Source: Lithospermum erythrorhizon | Taxonomy: Eukaryota; Streptophyta; Magnoliopsida; Boraginales; Boraginaceae | Direction of reading: 5' to 3' | DNA length: 64,000 nt | Assembly (NCBI GenBank): GCA_019722365.1 | Contig: JADFUC010000391.1 | Span: 1 to 64,000 of the forward strand | Part shown: piece after piece, positions 1 through 11,036 of the stretch | How positions within the stretch are numbered: position 1 is the stretch's first letter | How the letters are laid out: every line of letters starts with the position of its first letter | Position numbers and translations under genes: made by a program | Notes under the pieces: model-generated | The model's database searches: none | Seen by the model: the letters and a program-made list of their open reading frames with translations, nothing else | What the model was told of the DNA's origin: nothing

Positions 1-359
1 TCAGTAATACTTCGTTCAGTTACGTATTGCTCATTATGCTGACATTCGGCGGAGGAGCTAAAGGCAAAATCACATGAAATTCCTGAGTTGGAGGATTGCA
101 AATCACATAAGATGTGTTATTAGTTGATGGGTTGTGATCAATTTGATTAGCATTAGTCAAGCTACGTGATGAAGGAATGGAGGTTATCCTACGACAAGAA
201 TACATACGCCAAGTGAGCACGGAGGCAATCCAATTATAGAAAGGCGAATCCTCGGATATTTGTTATTACAGAGATCTGAAAAGACTCGAGCCACATCTAC
301 CCAAACACTTGGTAATAATGCTACAATGCAGCACAGAAGTTAGGACACGCTAATTTGAG

Positions 360-1260
360 GAATCTTGGCAAATTAATAAGCAAAAATGCGGTGAAGGGAT
401 TATCACCATTTGGAAGTCAAAGGGAGAAAACATGGCCAAGGCGCGAGTGGGAAAAGCAGACAGTGTCGCACAGCCGATTATCATAAGTAGCTACTACGGA
501 ATTCTTGGTGGCCATATGGATCGTAGGGCCGAGTTCAAAGTGGAAACATTCTTTGCGGAAAATACATTTATGTGTGTGGATGACTACTCCAGATATACAT
601 GGGTTGAGTTTCTTCGGAAAATCGGTGCCTTTGATGTATTCAAGAATTTGGCCTGTGAGATCCGGAGGAAAGGCTCTCCCGTCGGCAATTAGGGTGACCG
701 TGGGAAGGAGTTTGAAAATTTCAAGTTTGATGACTACTGTAAGCAAGAAGGTATCAAGCATGAGTTTTCAGCACCTATCACTCCTCAACAAAATGGCATT
801 GTGGAAAGGCTTAAGGACCATTCAAAGAAATGGCGAGTAATGTGCATGCGAAGAGTACCTCTCGGTGCAGGCGGAGAATTTATTAACAACGCATGTCACA
901 TTCACAACCGGATTACCATGAGGCCAGGATCAAATAACACCACATATGAAATATGGAGGGGGAGAAAACCAAATGTTCAATATTTCCATATATTTGGTAG
1001 TATTTGCTATATACTTGCTGACCGCGACCCAAGGCAAAAATTTGATGTAAAAGGAGAAGAAGGGATCTTTTTAGGCTATTCCAGGAACAGCAGAGCCTTG
1101 AGGGTGTACAACAAGAGGACACAAATCATAATGGAATCAATTAATGTCAAAGTTGTGGATGAAGAAGAAGATGATCAGTCTGATCCAGAGATTGAGGATC
1201 CAGTGACACCAATTGTCACTGACAATAGTAACATATCTCAAAGGGAGGTAGGACAGTGAT
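360..1260 (+). pseudogene. Copia integrase region (GAG-pre-integrase and integrase core), broken
   Basis: Translated pieces resemble the copia GAG-pre-integrase and integrase core. A zinc-finger-proximal stretch with a KARVGKADSV-like motif near 440 is followed by VDDYSRYTWVEFLRK near 575-625, the conserved integrase segment after the first catalytic Asp. Next come a TPQQNGIVERL-like segment near 780-810 and the SNNTTYEIWRGRKPNVQYFHIFG segment near 930-1000, with a GIFLGYS motif near 1065. Several frame changes and an in-frame stop near 690 prevent any intact protein. The region joins the reverse transcriptase about 350 bp downstream. Confidence 0.75.
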
Positions 1261-1479
1261 CACTTTGACATCATTGTGGCCGGCGTTGAACCAGTGACGG
1301 AGTACAAAAGAATCACCCAGTTGACAACATTATTGGTCAACTTGAAGAAGGAAGAACCACCGGGGAAAATTGCTCGAGTGGACTACGGAGAAGATGGCTC
1401 GGTTATTTCTTTGGCGTGTTTTGTGTCTAAGATTGAACGAAGATGTTAAATCATTCCCTACTTGATGAATGTTGGATAA

Positions 1480-2302
1480 GTGCAATACGAAGACTCTTGA
1501 TTTGAAAGGAATGATGTATGGGAGCTAGTACCACGACCTACAGATCACAATGTCATTGGTACTAAGTGGATCTTTAAAGAATAAATCAGGATGAACATAG
1601 CTTAGCGTAATCCGAAGACAATGAGGCTTATTCTTCAGGAGTATACCAATGAAGGAGTCGACTTTGAAGAGACATTTGCTCCAGTGGCCAGACTTGAAGC
1701 CATCAGATTACTACTTGCACTAGCTTGTCTCTTGAAATTCAAGCTATATCAAATGGATGTCAAGACTGCCTTCTTAAATGGTTTAGTTCAAGAAGAAATT
1801 TATGTGCATGACAAAGGGTTCATAGACTCTCGATATCACGATCGTGTTTACAAGTTAAGAGCGCCCAGCATGGATTGGAAACAAGCTCCCAGGCTTAGTA
1901 GAAAAACCCAACCATTTTTCTCTAAAGAAAGGATATGTCAGAGGAAGTGTGGATAGCACCCTGTTTATAAAAAGGGAGGCTGGAAAAATAATGGTTGCAC
2001 AGATATATGTGGATGACATAGTGTTTGGGGGAGTGTCAGACCAGTTGGTAAAACAATTTGTCCAGCAAATGGAAGGAGAATTCGAGATGAGCATGGTCGG
2101 TGAACTCAAGTATTTTCTGGGAATTCAAATAAATCAAACCCAGGGAAGTATCTTTATCACTCAATCCAAATATACAAGAACACAGTCAAGAGTTTGGACT
2201 AGAAAATGCAGTTCAAAAGAAACGCCCTTAGCGACTAAAGTATCGAATCGGCTAAAGATGAAGGTGGGTAATGTGCGCAGATATTGGCAAATACGAGTAT
2301 GA
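1480..2302 (+). pseudogene. Copia reverse transcriptase, broken
   Basis: Clear copia RT signatures lie in two frames. Near 1655-1800 is VDFEETFAPVARLEAIRLLL followed by YQMDVKTAFLNG, the block with the first catalytic Asp. Near 2000-2030 is the YVDD catalytic box (QIYVDDIVFGG), then the GELKYFLGIQI and ITQSKYT segments near 2100-2170. The frame shifts between the two blocks near 1860-1950, and stops precede the first block. A normal RT domain of about 240 residues would be continuous here. The orientation agrees with the integrase piece upstream and the RNase H piece downstream. Confidence 0.85.
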
Positions 2303-2393
2303 TAGGAGCCTACTCTATCGGCCTTGACGGACGGATATCTCGTTCGATTGGTGTATATGCGAGGTTCGGTGACCCCGAGAGAGTCATCTAAAT

Positions 2394-2900
2394 TTGGTTA
2401 AAAGAATCATTAAATATGTCCACGGCACTCTAAATTATGGTTTACTTTATTCTTTTGACACTAACAAAGCCTTGGTTGGATATAGTGATGCAGATTGGGC
2501 GGGGAAATTAGAGATAGGAGAAAAGTACACATACGGAGGATCTCTTTACGAAATAATCTGGTGTCATGGTTCAGTAGAAAACAAAATTCTGTCTCTCTCT
2601 CAACTGCAGAAGCTGAGTATATTGCAGCAGGTAGTGCTTGCACACAACTGCTATGGATGAAGCAAATGTTTGGAGAGATATGAGGTGTCGATCAGTACAT
2701 GATACTCTTTTGTGACAATAAAGAGTGCCATATATCAAAGAATCCGGTGCGGCCTGTGAGGAACAAAACAACAATGACATGGACATCACTTCACTAAGAG
2801 GAGTTGGATTTGAAAACAAACAGGCAGTGCAGGAACATGTGACTCTTTGAAGCAAACTTTCTTGATATTTTCACAAAGTTGGATGTTGTCAGTTCAGTAT
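2394..2900 (+). pseudogene. Copia RNase H, broken
   Basis: RNase H of the same element. It has the GYSDADWAG motif near 2480-2505, containing catalytic aspartates, and then STAEAEYIAA near 2600-2630, with the conserved Glu, followed by a WMKQMFG segment. A decayed copy of the C-terminal HIDI/VxLEHV segment follows at about 2770-2850. Frames change between the motifs, so the domain is inactive. This marks the end of pol; the roughly 2.7 kb to the LTR is unusually long for a standard copia element and fits a Sirevirus. Confidence 0.8.
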
Positions 2901-5627
2901 CCCAAGGCTTCTTTCTTGGAGTATGTACTTTTGATAAATAGCAACTAAGGAAAGGTTATAGCACACATAGAGCCAAGTGTTATAGCAGTGGGAGAAACCA
3001 TTAGTGCGGCCAGATTACAAAAGTGAGTATGGCCCGGTTATCAAAGGGAGTTATTAAAGGGACATATCGTGGAATGTGCTCGAGCGTGTACCTTGCGGTT
3101 TCTTTCTACTGCCACTACTATTTGTTGTTGTCTTGAAGAAAATTATCACACATTATCACTCCAAGATTAATTTTCATCGAAATTTTCTCTCGAACTCGGC
3201 ATTCTCAAAATCACTTTCAAAAGAATTTTATCTTTACCGGTTCCTTTTCGAAGAAACCATGAATAAGCTTTGACATCTTTAAGACCTACCCTGAGTCAAA
3301 CTAAAATTGTGTCACGATCGCTTGAGGAACTTAGGAAGGATAATGATTCCTCTTCAAATTATTCCTCTAATTTCAGGCTAGAGGAATAGGAGATACCACG
3401 TACTTGAACTCCAATATTTTAAAGTCGAAATACGAAAATGAAATTGACTGATTTCGATACAGGCGACATGCGTAGTCGCGGCTTGGGCCGATTCAACGGT
3501 AAGTTTCAAAATCCTAACCCTACTTTCGATACACTTGCTGGTAGTTCTAGACCAAAATCTAGTGTAGAGAAGGGTGAAAGGGGTGATTAGAATCATGGGT
3601 ACAATGGTGGAGTGTTACTCCAGTGTGGGGAGGCACGAGTGTGAGTCACCCAAGATTCCTGGAGTCGTCTTACAGTGAGATTGAGATAGAGGATGAGGCT
3701 ATTGCTAATATTCTTGATGGTGGAGAAAGAGCCAAGAAGAGAGCGACAATGCGATAAAATTATCTAAGGAGGTGATAAGGGCTTGGGAAATGAGGAGATT
3801 GAGGAAGGGTATACCCAATCGATTCACTGGGAAAGGTAATATAGGAGAAAAGTCTAAAGGTGCAGAATCCTGGTGAGGGATCAATTGGTCTTTGATGAGG
3901 GATGTGGTGTTTGTTGGCGAGAGAGACGTGTGGGAAAAGAGGACCCGAGGGGCCTCTGGTGATCTTCTGAAGGTGATGAAGGAAGACATAGAGAACACGA
4001 GAGAAATAGACCTCGAGGGCTTGAGAGGTCCAAGTAGAAAGAAGAGGGTGTGAGAGGCCGAGGCCCGAGGTGCGGGGGGGCATAAGAAGCGGAAGAAAAA
4101 ATGGATAAGGTAGCTATACTAGAAGGCCGGGAGAGCGAGCCACCATGACTCGATCCTGAGGCGAGAGAAGATGATCTAGATACCTTTAGGATCTCAAGAG
4201 AATCGAAAGAAGTCGAGGAACATGATGGCGAACTAGGATAGGTAGCGGAGGTGGCTTATGTGAAGGAATACACCCCCAGAGGGAGTGGTGCTTGATCCTA
4301 CTCGGAGGCAAGATGGAATACTCGTTTGTATTTAGGAAGATTTTTACAGAAGATCCTTTGTATCAGAATCTACGTGGCGTACCAGGACTTATATTGACGT
4401 GCAGAAATTTTGGAGTGCAGGTTCATGGATTGTGCCAAGAGGTTTTTGGGTGAGATTAGTCGAGGAGTTTTGTCTGCCTTCGCAGTAACATTGATGATCT
4501 GGTCATGAGGCATGTCGAGTTGACACTCAGGAGAACTCGACTTCACTTTCAGCCCAAGTGTCATTAACAGCTACTTCCAAGGAGTCAGTTCTGACCACTT
4601 TGGATACTCTCTCAAACTATCTGAAATCATAAGAGAGCTGACTGGAAATACCATAGATAAGTGGCCTGGAACTCAAATGGTAAAATTCTTCTCTCGTCTC
4701 AAATATTACATGCTCCTTTAATTTATTTAACACCTTGTTCACAAAAGCTCTAATGTCAAATGTTTCACATACCGTGGGAAAGAGTATTGTATGTGCCCAG
4801 ATCCGAACATAAATAAGCATTGAATTAAAATCCTGATCAAGTAGTTGATCATGTAAAGTCTCGCTCTACTCTGAAGCTATTCGTTCCAGTATGATACGTA
4901 GGATATTCTTTGCAACAACATCACAGCTTATTGACGGAGAAGATGAGTGTAGGAGTGGATCTCGAAGCCCTAATGATCGATGACAAACTCATGAAAGGGA
5001 ACAGAGTCATTGATGTGCTCCTGAATCCTAGTGATGTTCTGAACGAGCACAATTCGAGAACTCCCAGCTGAAATAGTACTACTCTTCTAAATCCAACATC
5101 TTGGAAATTTGAGCGAGAGCGAGTTGAAGGATGAAATTCAAGGCTAAGCGAGGTAAAAGTGGTAGAGATCGATGTTCGGCTCAATCCTTGAAGGTTCTGT
5201 CCGCGGTTATTCTGACAGAAAAGACCCCATTTCAGGGATGACGCTACATACGCCTCCCGAATCTTAGTTCTACTTACGATCTTTGAATTTAGAGATCTTT
5301 GAAGGTAATAGTAGAAGACCTCGGTGTTGAGGGCTCGGGGGTCTGCTCTTTCTCGGATCCCACAGCATACTGGCTATATTTCCAAACAAATAAGAGAATC
5401 ACAGTTGGAATTTCTTTATTATGTGTTTATTTAGTTGTTTTCTAATACCTTGTTGGTATTTGCTTATCATTGATCTTGTGATTGGGTGACAATGGGCTAT
5501 TTTGGTTATGTGTATTTCATAACTGGCGGTTTCTGTGTGTTTTTATCTCGTTTTGATCGACTTGTATACATTCCAAACTGTTGGCTAAGAAGCATTTGTC
5601 ATGAAAAACTTACCCAAATGGGGAGTT
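2901..5627 (+). other. Post-pol region of the retroelement with a trace of a plant-transposon (envelope-like position) ORF
   Basis: This stretch lies between RNase H and the LTR. Most of it has no readable frame. At about 4530-4580 the plus strand reads LDFTFSPSVINSYFQG, and near 4640-4700 KWPGTQMVKFFSRLKYYML. These resemble the 'putative plant transposon protein' domain (Pfam Transposase_32) often found in the extra ORF of Sirevirus-type elements. The match comes from a few short motifs in decayed sequence and is tentative. Purine-rich sequence near 3600-4300 could be the rest of this ORF. Confidence 0.4.
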
Positions 5628-6487
5628 TGTTGATGTATATAGTTGGGTGAAGTTTTTAAACGGACCAATTGTTATAACTAATGGCTATTTGCTATGTTAT
5701 AGCGGTAGGAACAATACATTTTGCAAAGAAGAGCCGTTGAGATAAAAACTATTGTGGGTTTAGCCATAATTTTTATGATAATAACTACTTTGGAGAATTA
5801 CGGCACAAAGGGAGAGAGATCTGGTATTTACGTGAGTCCAAGTTAAGAAGGATTCTCGAAGATATTGATTGAAGATTTGGAAGATCTCACGTCTCTTGTT
5901 TTGGTAAGTTGAATGAGATCCTGGAAGATCTTATGGGTTATGGAAACGAGTAGGAGTCGGCTACAAGGAGTTTCCATACTTGTCACATACGGTCAGGTAT
6001 ATATATGTGTGTTAGATTTTCACAAAGGGAAGCACGGCTTTTATTGATACACAATAGAACCTATTGAGAATGAACAAGCTCGATGAAGGGAACAAAAGTA
6101 AAATTGTAGGTTAGTTGTATTAGTAGTTCGCCATAAGCTCTTAAGGTGATATGCGTGTGTTATATTATTATAACATTTTTGATAGAGAATATTGTAGTGA
6201 TAGCAGCGGATCACTTATTTGTGAGAGTGTGTAGCCAAGGAAGGGTAAATAGGTGGATCTAAGTCTAGTTACTTGTAATTGAAGATTAGTTAGGCGTCAT
6301 GAAGCGTAGATGCGTGTATAAGTCTACTTGTAATTACTTCAAATATTAGTGGAATCCTTTCTAAGGGCGGAGTTACCCCGGACGTAGGTGCTTACATTGG
6401 CACGGGCCCAGGCAAACAATCTTATGTGTTTATTATCTTTCTTGTCACGATTATTTTCATTGGTTTCGTATGGCAAGTGTCTTGACA
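5628..6487 (+). repeat. Probable 3' LTR of the copia element
   Basis: A purine-rich tract (aaatggggag, 5616-5625) is followed by TGTTGATGTA, the usual copia arrangement of polypurine tract and LTR start. A TATA-like tatatatgtg lies near 6000, where a promoter and R region would fall, and the segment ends in a CA dinucleotide near 6487. About 860 bp fits a Sirevirus-type LTR. The 5' LTR is not in the window, so it cannot be aligned for proof, and the right boundary is uncertain. Confidence 0.5.
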
Positions 6488-7710
6488 GTTGGAAAGACAT
6501 AAGCTATATTCAGCCTGAATCACTTTTTGCACCCATATATACAACTCGTATACAACTCTTCCTAATAGGCTTCGTGACTCACCGATAAACCTATACAACT
6601 CCTTGAGACCACGTACCGACCCACCCGACTCAACCCAGCAGCGCGTATTCAACATATAATTTAACCTGAGATCACGTATATACGCGCCACACATATCCGT
6701 AATCAAATAGTTAATCAACACCGAAGTAGAGATAGATACTACTTCGATTAGCTATATAAAACTCGCGCAATCACAACTTAGCGAGGACATTTCCCACGAT
6801 CAACGCCTAAACAAACATTCAAAAGTATAAGTACTACTTATAATATACAACTAGAAATATCACATTCTACTATATATTTAATCATATTTATACTCCCAAA
6901 ATAACCGGAAAATCCGTTATAGCTTTATTCCAACAAGTCGCAACTTCCATTAAATGATGAATTTCCAATTACTAGTTCCAAAAGCCATAAAGTTACGATG
7001 AACAACTAATCATCACATTTTTAACCATCTTGTCAAACCCAATTAACTTCTCAAACTTACAAAACTCGTTTTATCCGAACATTCTTTAATCACCTAAATC
7101 ACGGCCTAAACCTCGGAAACAACCATAGCCAAAAGTCAAGGCACTTCTACCACACAAAACCATTTTGAAAAAGTCAACAAAGTCAACTATAATCCTCAAA
7201 ATTTCAACCCCATAAATCGATTAGCCTTCACCTCTTTATCACGATAATCTAAGCCTAGATAACCGATTATATATCATTATAAATGTCGAAAGCTCAAAGT
7301 CAACTTCGATATACCAAAAGTCAACATCCTCCAAAGTCATAAAATACTCCAAAAGATTCGAACTTTTCTTACTTAAAATGTGAAAGATGACTGGAAAACT
7401 CTCAAAAATTTAGGACCGAGAAGGCTTTTGCAAGATGAGAAGAGAATGGGAAGAAAATTTTTAAGGAAAAAATAGAGAGGGGTCGGTAAGCTTAGGGAAA
7501 AGAAGATGATGCGACTGTGCACCAAGATAAGTATGAAAATGGTACATGGGAGTTAGATGCGAGATATTTCGAGTTGTCTTGACACTGCCGTTACGGTTTT
7601 TACATTTTAGTTTACCGTCTGGTTTAACAGCAGCGACTCGATCGTAAACTTAGCTTACAAAAACTGAGAATTAATATTACAATAATGTAAATACGGAGCG
7701 GGTTATTACA
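6478..7710 (-). repeat. Probable solo LTR of Ty3/gypsy type, minus orientation
   Basis: On the minus strand the segment begins at 7710 with TGTAATAACCCGCTCCG, close to the TGTAATACCCCG start common in plant gypsy LTRs, and ends on a CA near 6478. A TATA-like run (gttgtatatatggg on the minus strand) lies near 6535, late in the LTR as expected. No gypsy coding sequence adjoins it. I could not find a matching 5-bp target-site duplication, so the left boundary is provisional and overlaps the proposed copia LTR end. Confidence 0.4.
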
Positions 7711-9007
7711 TTATCTTCTTGCATGAATTTATTATATAAATAGAAGTTGCAAAATTAAGATGGTATGCATGTATGAAGTGAAATTTAGACTACTATATTA
7801 AACTTTAGCGATAATTTATAAATATATACGATTTTGTATATACTCAATATATATATATCGGCCAAAATTTAATATCGTATTTTCTTTGACAAATTTATGA
7901 CTTATTGATTGCTTTTACATTAAATCATATTTGCTCTTTGAGAATGAAATATCAACTAATTATATTCAAGATTATTCAAACATTAAATTTTTCATCATTA
8001 GAAACAAGTTCAATTGGTTATCGAGACCTCTTCGTAGTAGTGTAATATTTGGAATGGTTTGTAAATTATTCTTTGACATCGATAAAGTTCAGTTTATTTA
8101 AAAACATATGGATTATTTTATTAGAAAAATAAATAATAATAAAATACAAACCATATATACGGTGAAGCATTTAAAAATGATATCTATAAGTAAAAGTAAT
8201 TAAATACACCCAAAATCATAAAAAGTAATACTAAAAACAATAACGTGAATAAATAATGACAAACATGATAGTGTTAAAATTTTGAAATAAATTAAAACCC
8301 AATATGAAAAGCTAATTATATTATTGAAATTCATTATTTTATATTTAATAAGACACCAATCTATTGAGTTAATCTTTTCCTTAGTACTTAAAGTAATACA
8401 TTAAAATAAATCGTTGTAAAACCGTTTATTTTTTTTCGTTTTGTGATTGTTCACGTAGTGACGTGCAATGCGCATGATATCTTGTTAGTGTAACATGAAA
8501 GCTGCTCAAGCTGTAAAATCACATACCTCATTTGAGAGGAGGAAAGTTATAGTCCTTTTTTAGCTCCATCATTTTTTTTTATTTGCATGCAATAATATAC
8601 ACAATTCATGTCTACAGTTTATTTCCTATTTTTCAACCATTCATTATTCAAGAAATTATGAGGACAACAAATCTGTTCTTTATTTCTTAGTTTTTATTTT
8701 TATAAATTCCATGAAGATATTTATTTCTAGTCAGTACAAAAGTGAAAATAAACCCCCCTACGTGTCTATTTCAGCAAAACAAAAAACTCCAAAATACCTT
8801 TTTCATAATTTTTCTCAAACACAAAAAATACAAGTCAAATTCTAAAAAGATACCAACTTTCATTATTCATTTGATCAAAAAACACAAAAAAATCAATCTT
8901 TATTCATATAAATATACAAATAGTCCTCCAATTTGTCAAACTAAAAAGTTCGAGTACCACCCAAATACCACTTTCTCCATTCCAAATTTTCACAACTTTC
9001 TTGAGAC
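7711..9007. other. AT-rich intergenic region upstream of the fibrillin gene
   Basis: AT-rich sequence with no recognisable gene, presumably including the promoter and 5' leader of the fibrillin gene. The short open frame at 8742-9011 is low-complexity, Lys/Asn-rich and unlike any family I know. I see no repeat with clear ends. Confidence 0.5.
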
Positions 9008-11036
9008 ATGAATTTACTATCTTGCCCACACTCTTCCCTCCTCTGTATCAAGCATCCCCACAATTCTTTATTCTCATCACATCCTAAAGTTACCAAACTA
9101 CCCCTCTCTTTAACCTCAAAACCAACTCCCATTAAACCAAGTGCTTACGTGGATGAATGGGGTGAAAAGTCAACTCCAGACCAAGAACCAACAACCAGGT
9201 TCCCTGACCCTAGAGGAGATGACGACAGATAGAGGTGCTACAGGTATTGAAAATATCGAGATGGATTCATAAGATATTGCCAATATATTACTAGTATTCA
9301 TCTTTATACCCTTTTTTAAGAATAGCTCTGAGTAACAAGTAAAGTATTTTTATATCATTATCATAATATTCACGTATATCTATAAATATGAGACATGTTA
9401 CTCTTATATTTGATCTGTTTAATTAAAATACGATGTATTTATATGTCTGTCATTATTAAGCAGGAAGTAGAGGGTTCCACCAGTTGATGAAGAAAGTGTG
9501 GAAGATGAAGAGCTTAAGGCATTGAAGAAGGCTTTAGTGGACACTGTTTATGGGACAGATTCAGGGTTTGGAGCTTCGTCTGAGGTTAGAGCTGAGGCTT
9601 TGGAGCTTGTGCAGAAGCTTGAGGCTGCAAATCCTACTCCAAAGCCTACTGAAGCTACTGAGTTGCTTGATGGCAATTGGGTTTTAGTGTAAGCTCACTG
9701 TTTCCTTTTATGTTCAGATTTGTTAACAATTGTTATAGATGAATAAAGTCGAAGATCTTATTATTAATCGATACCTCCCCTCCCGTATGTATAATCTGGT
9801 CTATTCCATAGGTTGTTTTAACTAGAGCTTGATTTGATACCATGTTAATAATATGTGGGGTAAATACTAAAACCGGTTGGTTCTATATGAATAAAGCTCG
9901 ATAACTTATTAAAACACCCTGATGTTTTTTTTATCAACTGTATGGACTGGGTTCTGAATAAGATTTTCTTCTTCTTTTTTTAGTTTTATTTCTACTGTTC
10001 TACAATTGAATGTATGTGGATATGAATATATAGATACCCTGTATTGAAAAGCATAAAAACTTTTGATGTTGTATGTGGTATATATGCTACAAGTAATGCA
10101 ATGTACGAATCCTTCCTTCTAATGTTCTATTACAACTCAATGGACTTATAACTAAGAAACTGAATGCAAATCTCTGATCACGTAAGGAGTTAATGGCCTA
10201 GTGATTACAGGAGGCCTTTCAGTGACTTAGAGATGCAGGATTCGATTCTGGGTATAAGGGGGTGAGTGGGTGGAGTTTTTTTTTTTAAAAAAAAGGATAA
10301 TGCAATAAATTACCTGTCACATGGAAACTTATCCTGGTTTTGCTCTTTGATCGGCAGGTATACAGCATTTTCCGAGCTCCTACCTCTTTTGGCTGCTGGC
10401 AGAATTCCTACTGTAAAGGTTGAGAAGATTTGTCAACGAATTGATGCCACAAATCTTACCATTGAGAACTCTACTACATTGTCAGGCCCTGTTGCCACCT
10501 TCTCTTTCAGTGCCTTGGCCAACTTTGAAGTCCGAAGTCCATGTAGAATACAGGTAATTATGAGAAAACAAGTCATTTGGGTACGTTCTCGACTTGTCAT
10601 TTTACTTTTTTGTGTTTGTAGGAGTTAACAGGAAATGTTCTATAGGGCTAGATTTTCTTTTGAAATTTGAAGCACATGTTATCATTTTCGTAGTAACCGA
10701 AGAATATATTTACAGGTTCAATTCAAAGAAGGCTCCTTCAATCCACCTGATATAAAGTCCACTGTTGATTTACCAGAGAATGTAGACATCTTTGGGCAAA
10801 ATATCAGTTTGTCCCCAGTGCAGCAATCCTGAATCCTCTGCAAGATGCATTGGCTAACACTTTGTACCATATCAAGTCAGTCTCCCCTTAAAATCCCTAT
10901 TCAGGCGAGAAGGGACCGTCCTGGCTAATCACATATCTTGACAAGAAGGATCTGCGGATATCAAGGGTGATGGTGGCCTCTTTATGCTAGTGAAGGAAGG
11001 AAGCCACTCATGCTCTCAGTAGTCAAATTGTTTTAG
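9008..11036 (+). CDS. FBN2: Plastid fibrillin / plastid-lipid-associated protein (FBN2-like), frame broken in the last exon
   Basis: Fibrillins are plastid lipocalin-like proteins coating plastoglobules and thylakoid margins, with roles in lipid storage and photoprotection. Exons are about 9008-9232, 9464-9688, 10358-10553 and 10716-11036. Exon 1 encodes a Ser/Thr/Pro-rich plastid transit peptide and an acidic VDEWGEK linker. Exon 2 gives LVDTVYGTDSGFGASSEVRA...NPTPKPTEATELLDGNWVLV, exon 3 YTAFSELLPLLAAG...FEVRSPCRIQ, and exon 4 VQFKEGSFNPPDIKST...VDIFGQNISLSPVQQ. The rest of exon 4 carries the expected LNPLQDAL, TYLDK, LRIS and LVKEGS pieces but in changing frames. One-base losses are inferred near 10829, 10902, 10966 and 11004 and one gain near 10885, all at short runs. 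A stop also sits near the end of exon 1 (9230) and a frame problem at the start of exon 2. The family is certain; FBN2 (Arabidopsis PAP3 type) is the best guess. Confidence 0.8.
10183..10287 (+). repeat. Probable tRNA-derived SINE in fibrillin intron 2
   Basis: TGGCCTAGTGATTA (10194-10207) matches a pol III A box, and GGATTCGATTCTGG (10238-10251) matches a B box about 35 bp downstream. A G-rich ggtgagtgggtgg stretch and a T run (10276-10286) follow, which is the layout of many plant tRNA-derived SINEs. A target-site duplication was not identified. Confidence 0.5.

Larger units (their letters stand above)
1..6487 (+). mobile_element. Degenerate Ty1/copia LTR retrotransposon (Sirevirus-like), truncated at the window edge
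   Basis: Decayed copia-type element on the plus strand. Integrase, reverse transcriptase and RNase H come in that order, which is copia order (in gypsy elements integrase comes last). They are followed by a long non-pol stretch holding a plant-transposon-like domain, then a purine-rich tract and a TG-starting LTR near 5628. A long region with an extra ORF between pol and the 3' LTR is typical of Sirevirus/Maximus elements. The 5' LTR and gag lie outside the window or are lost. Every domain is broken by stops and frameshifts, so the copy is dead. The right end, about 6487, is approximate because it meets an oppositely oriented LTR. Confidence 0.75.

Noticed and set aside
6422..6721. Open frame of 99 codons on the minus strand
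   Set aside because: It lies inside the probable LTR pair and shows no domain; it is chance coding in repeat DNA.
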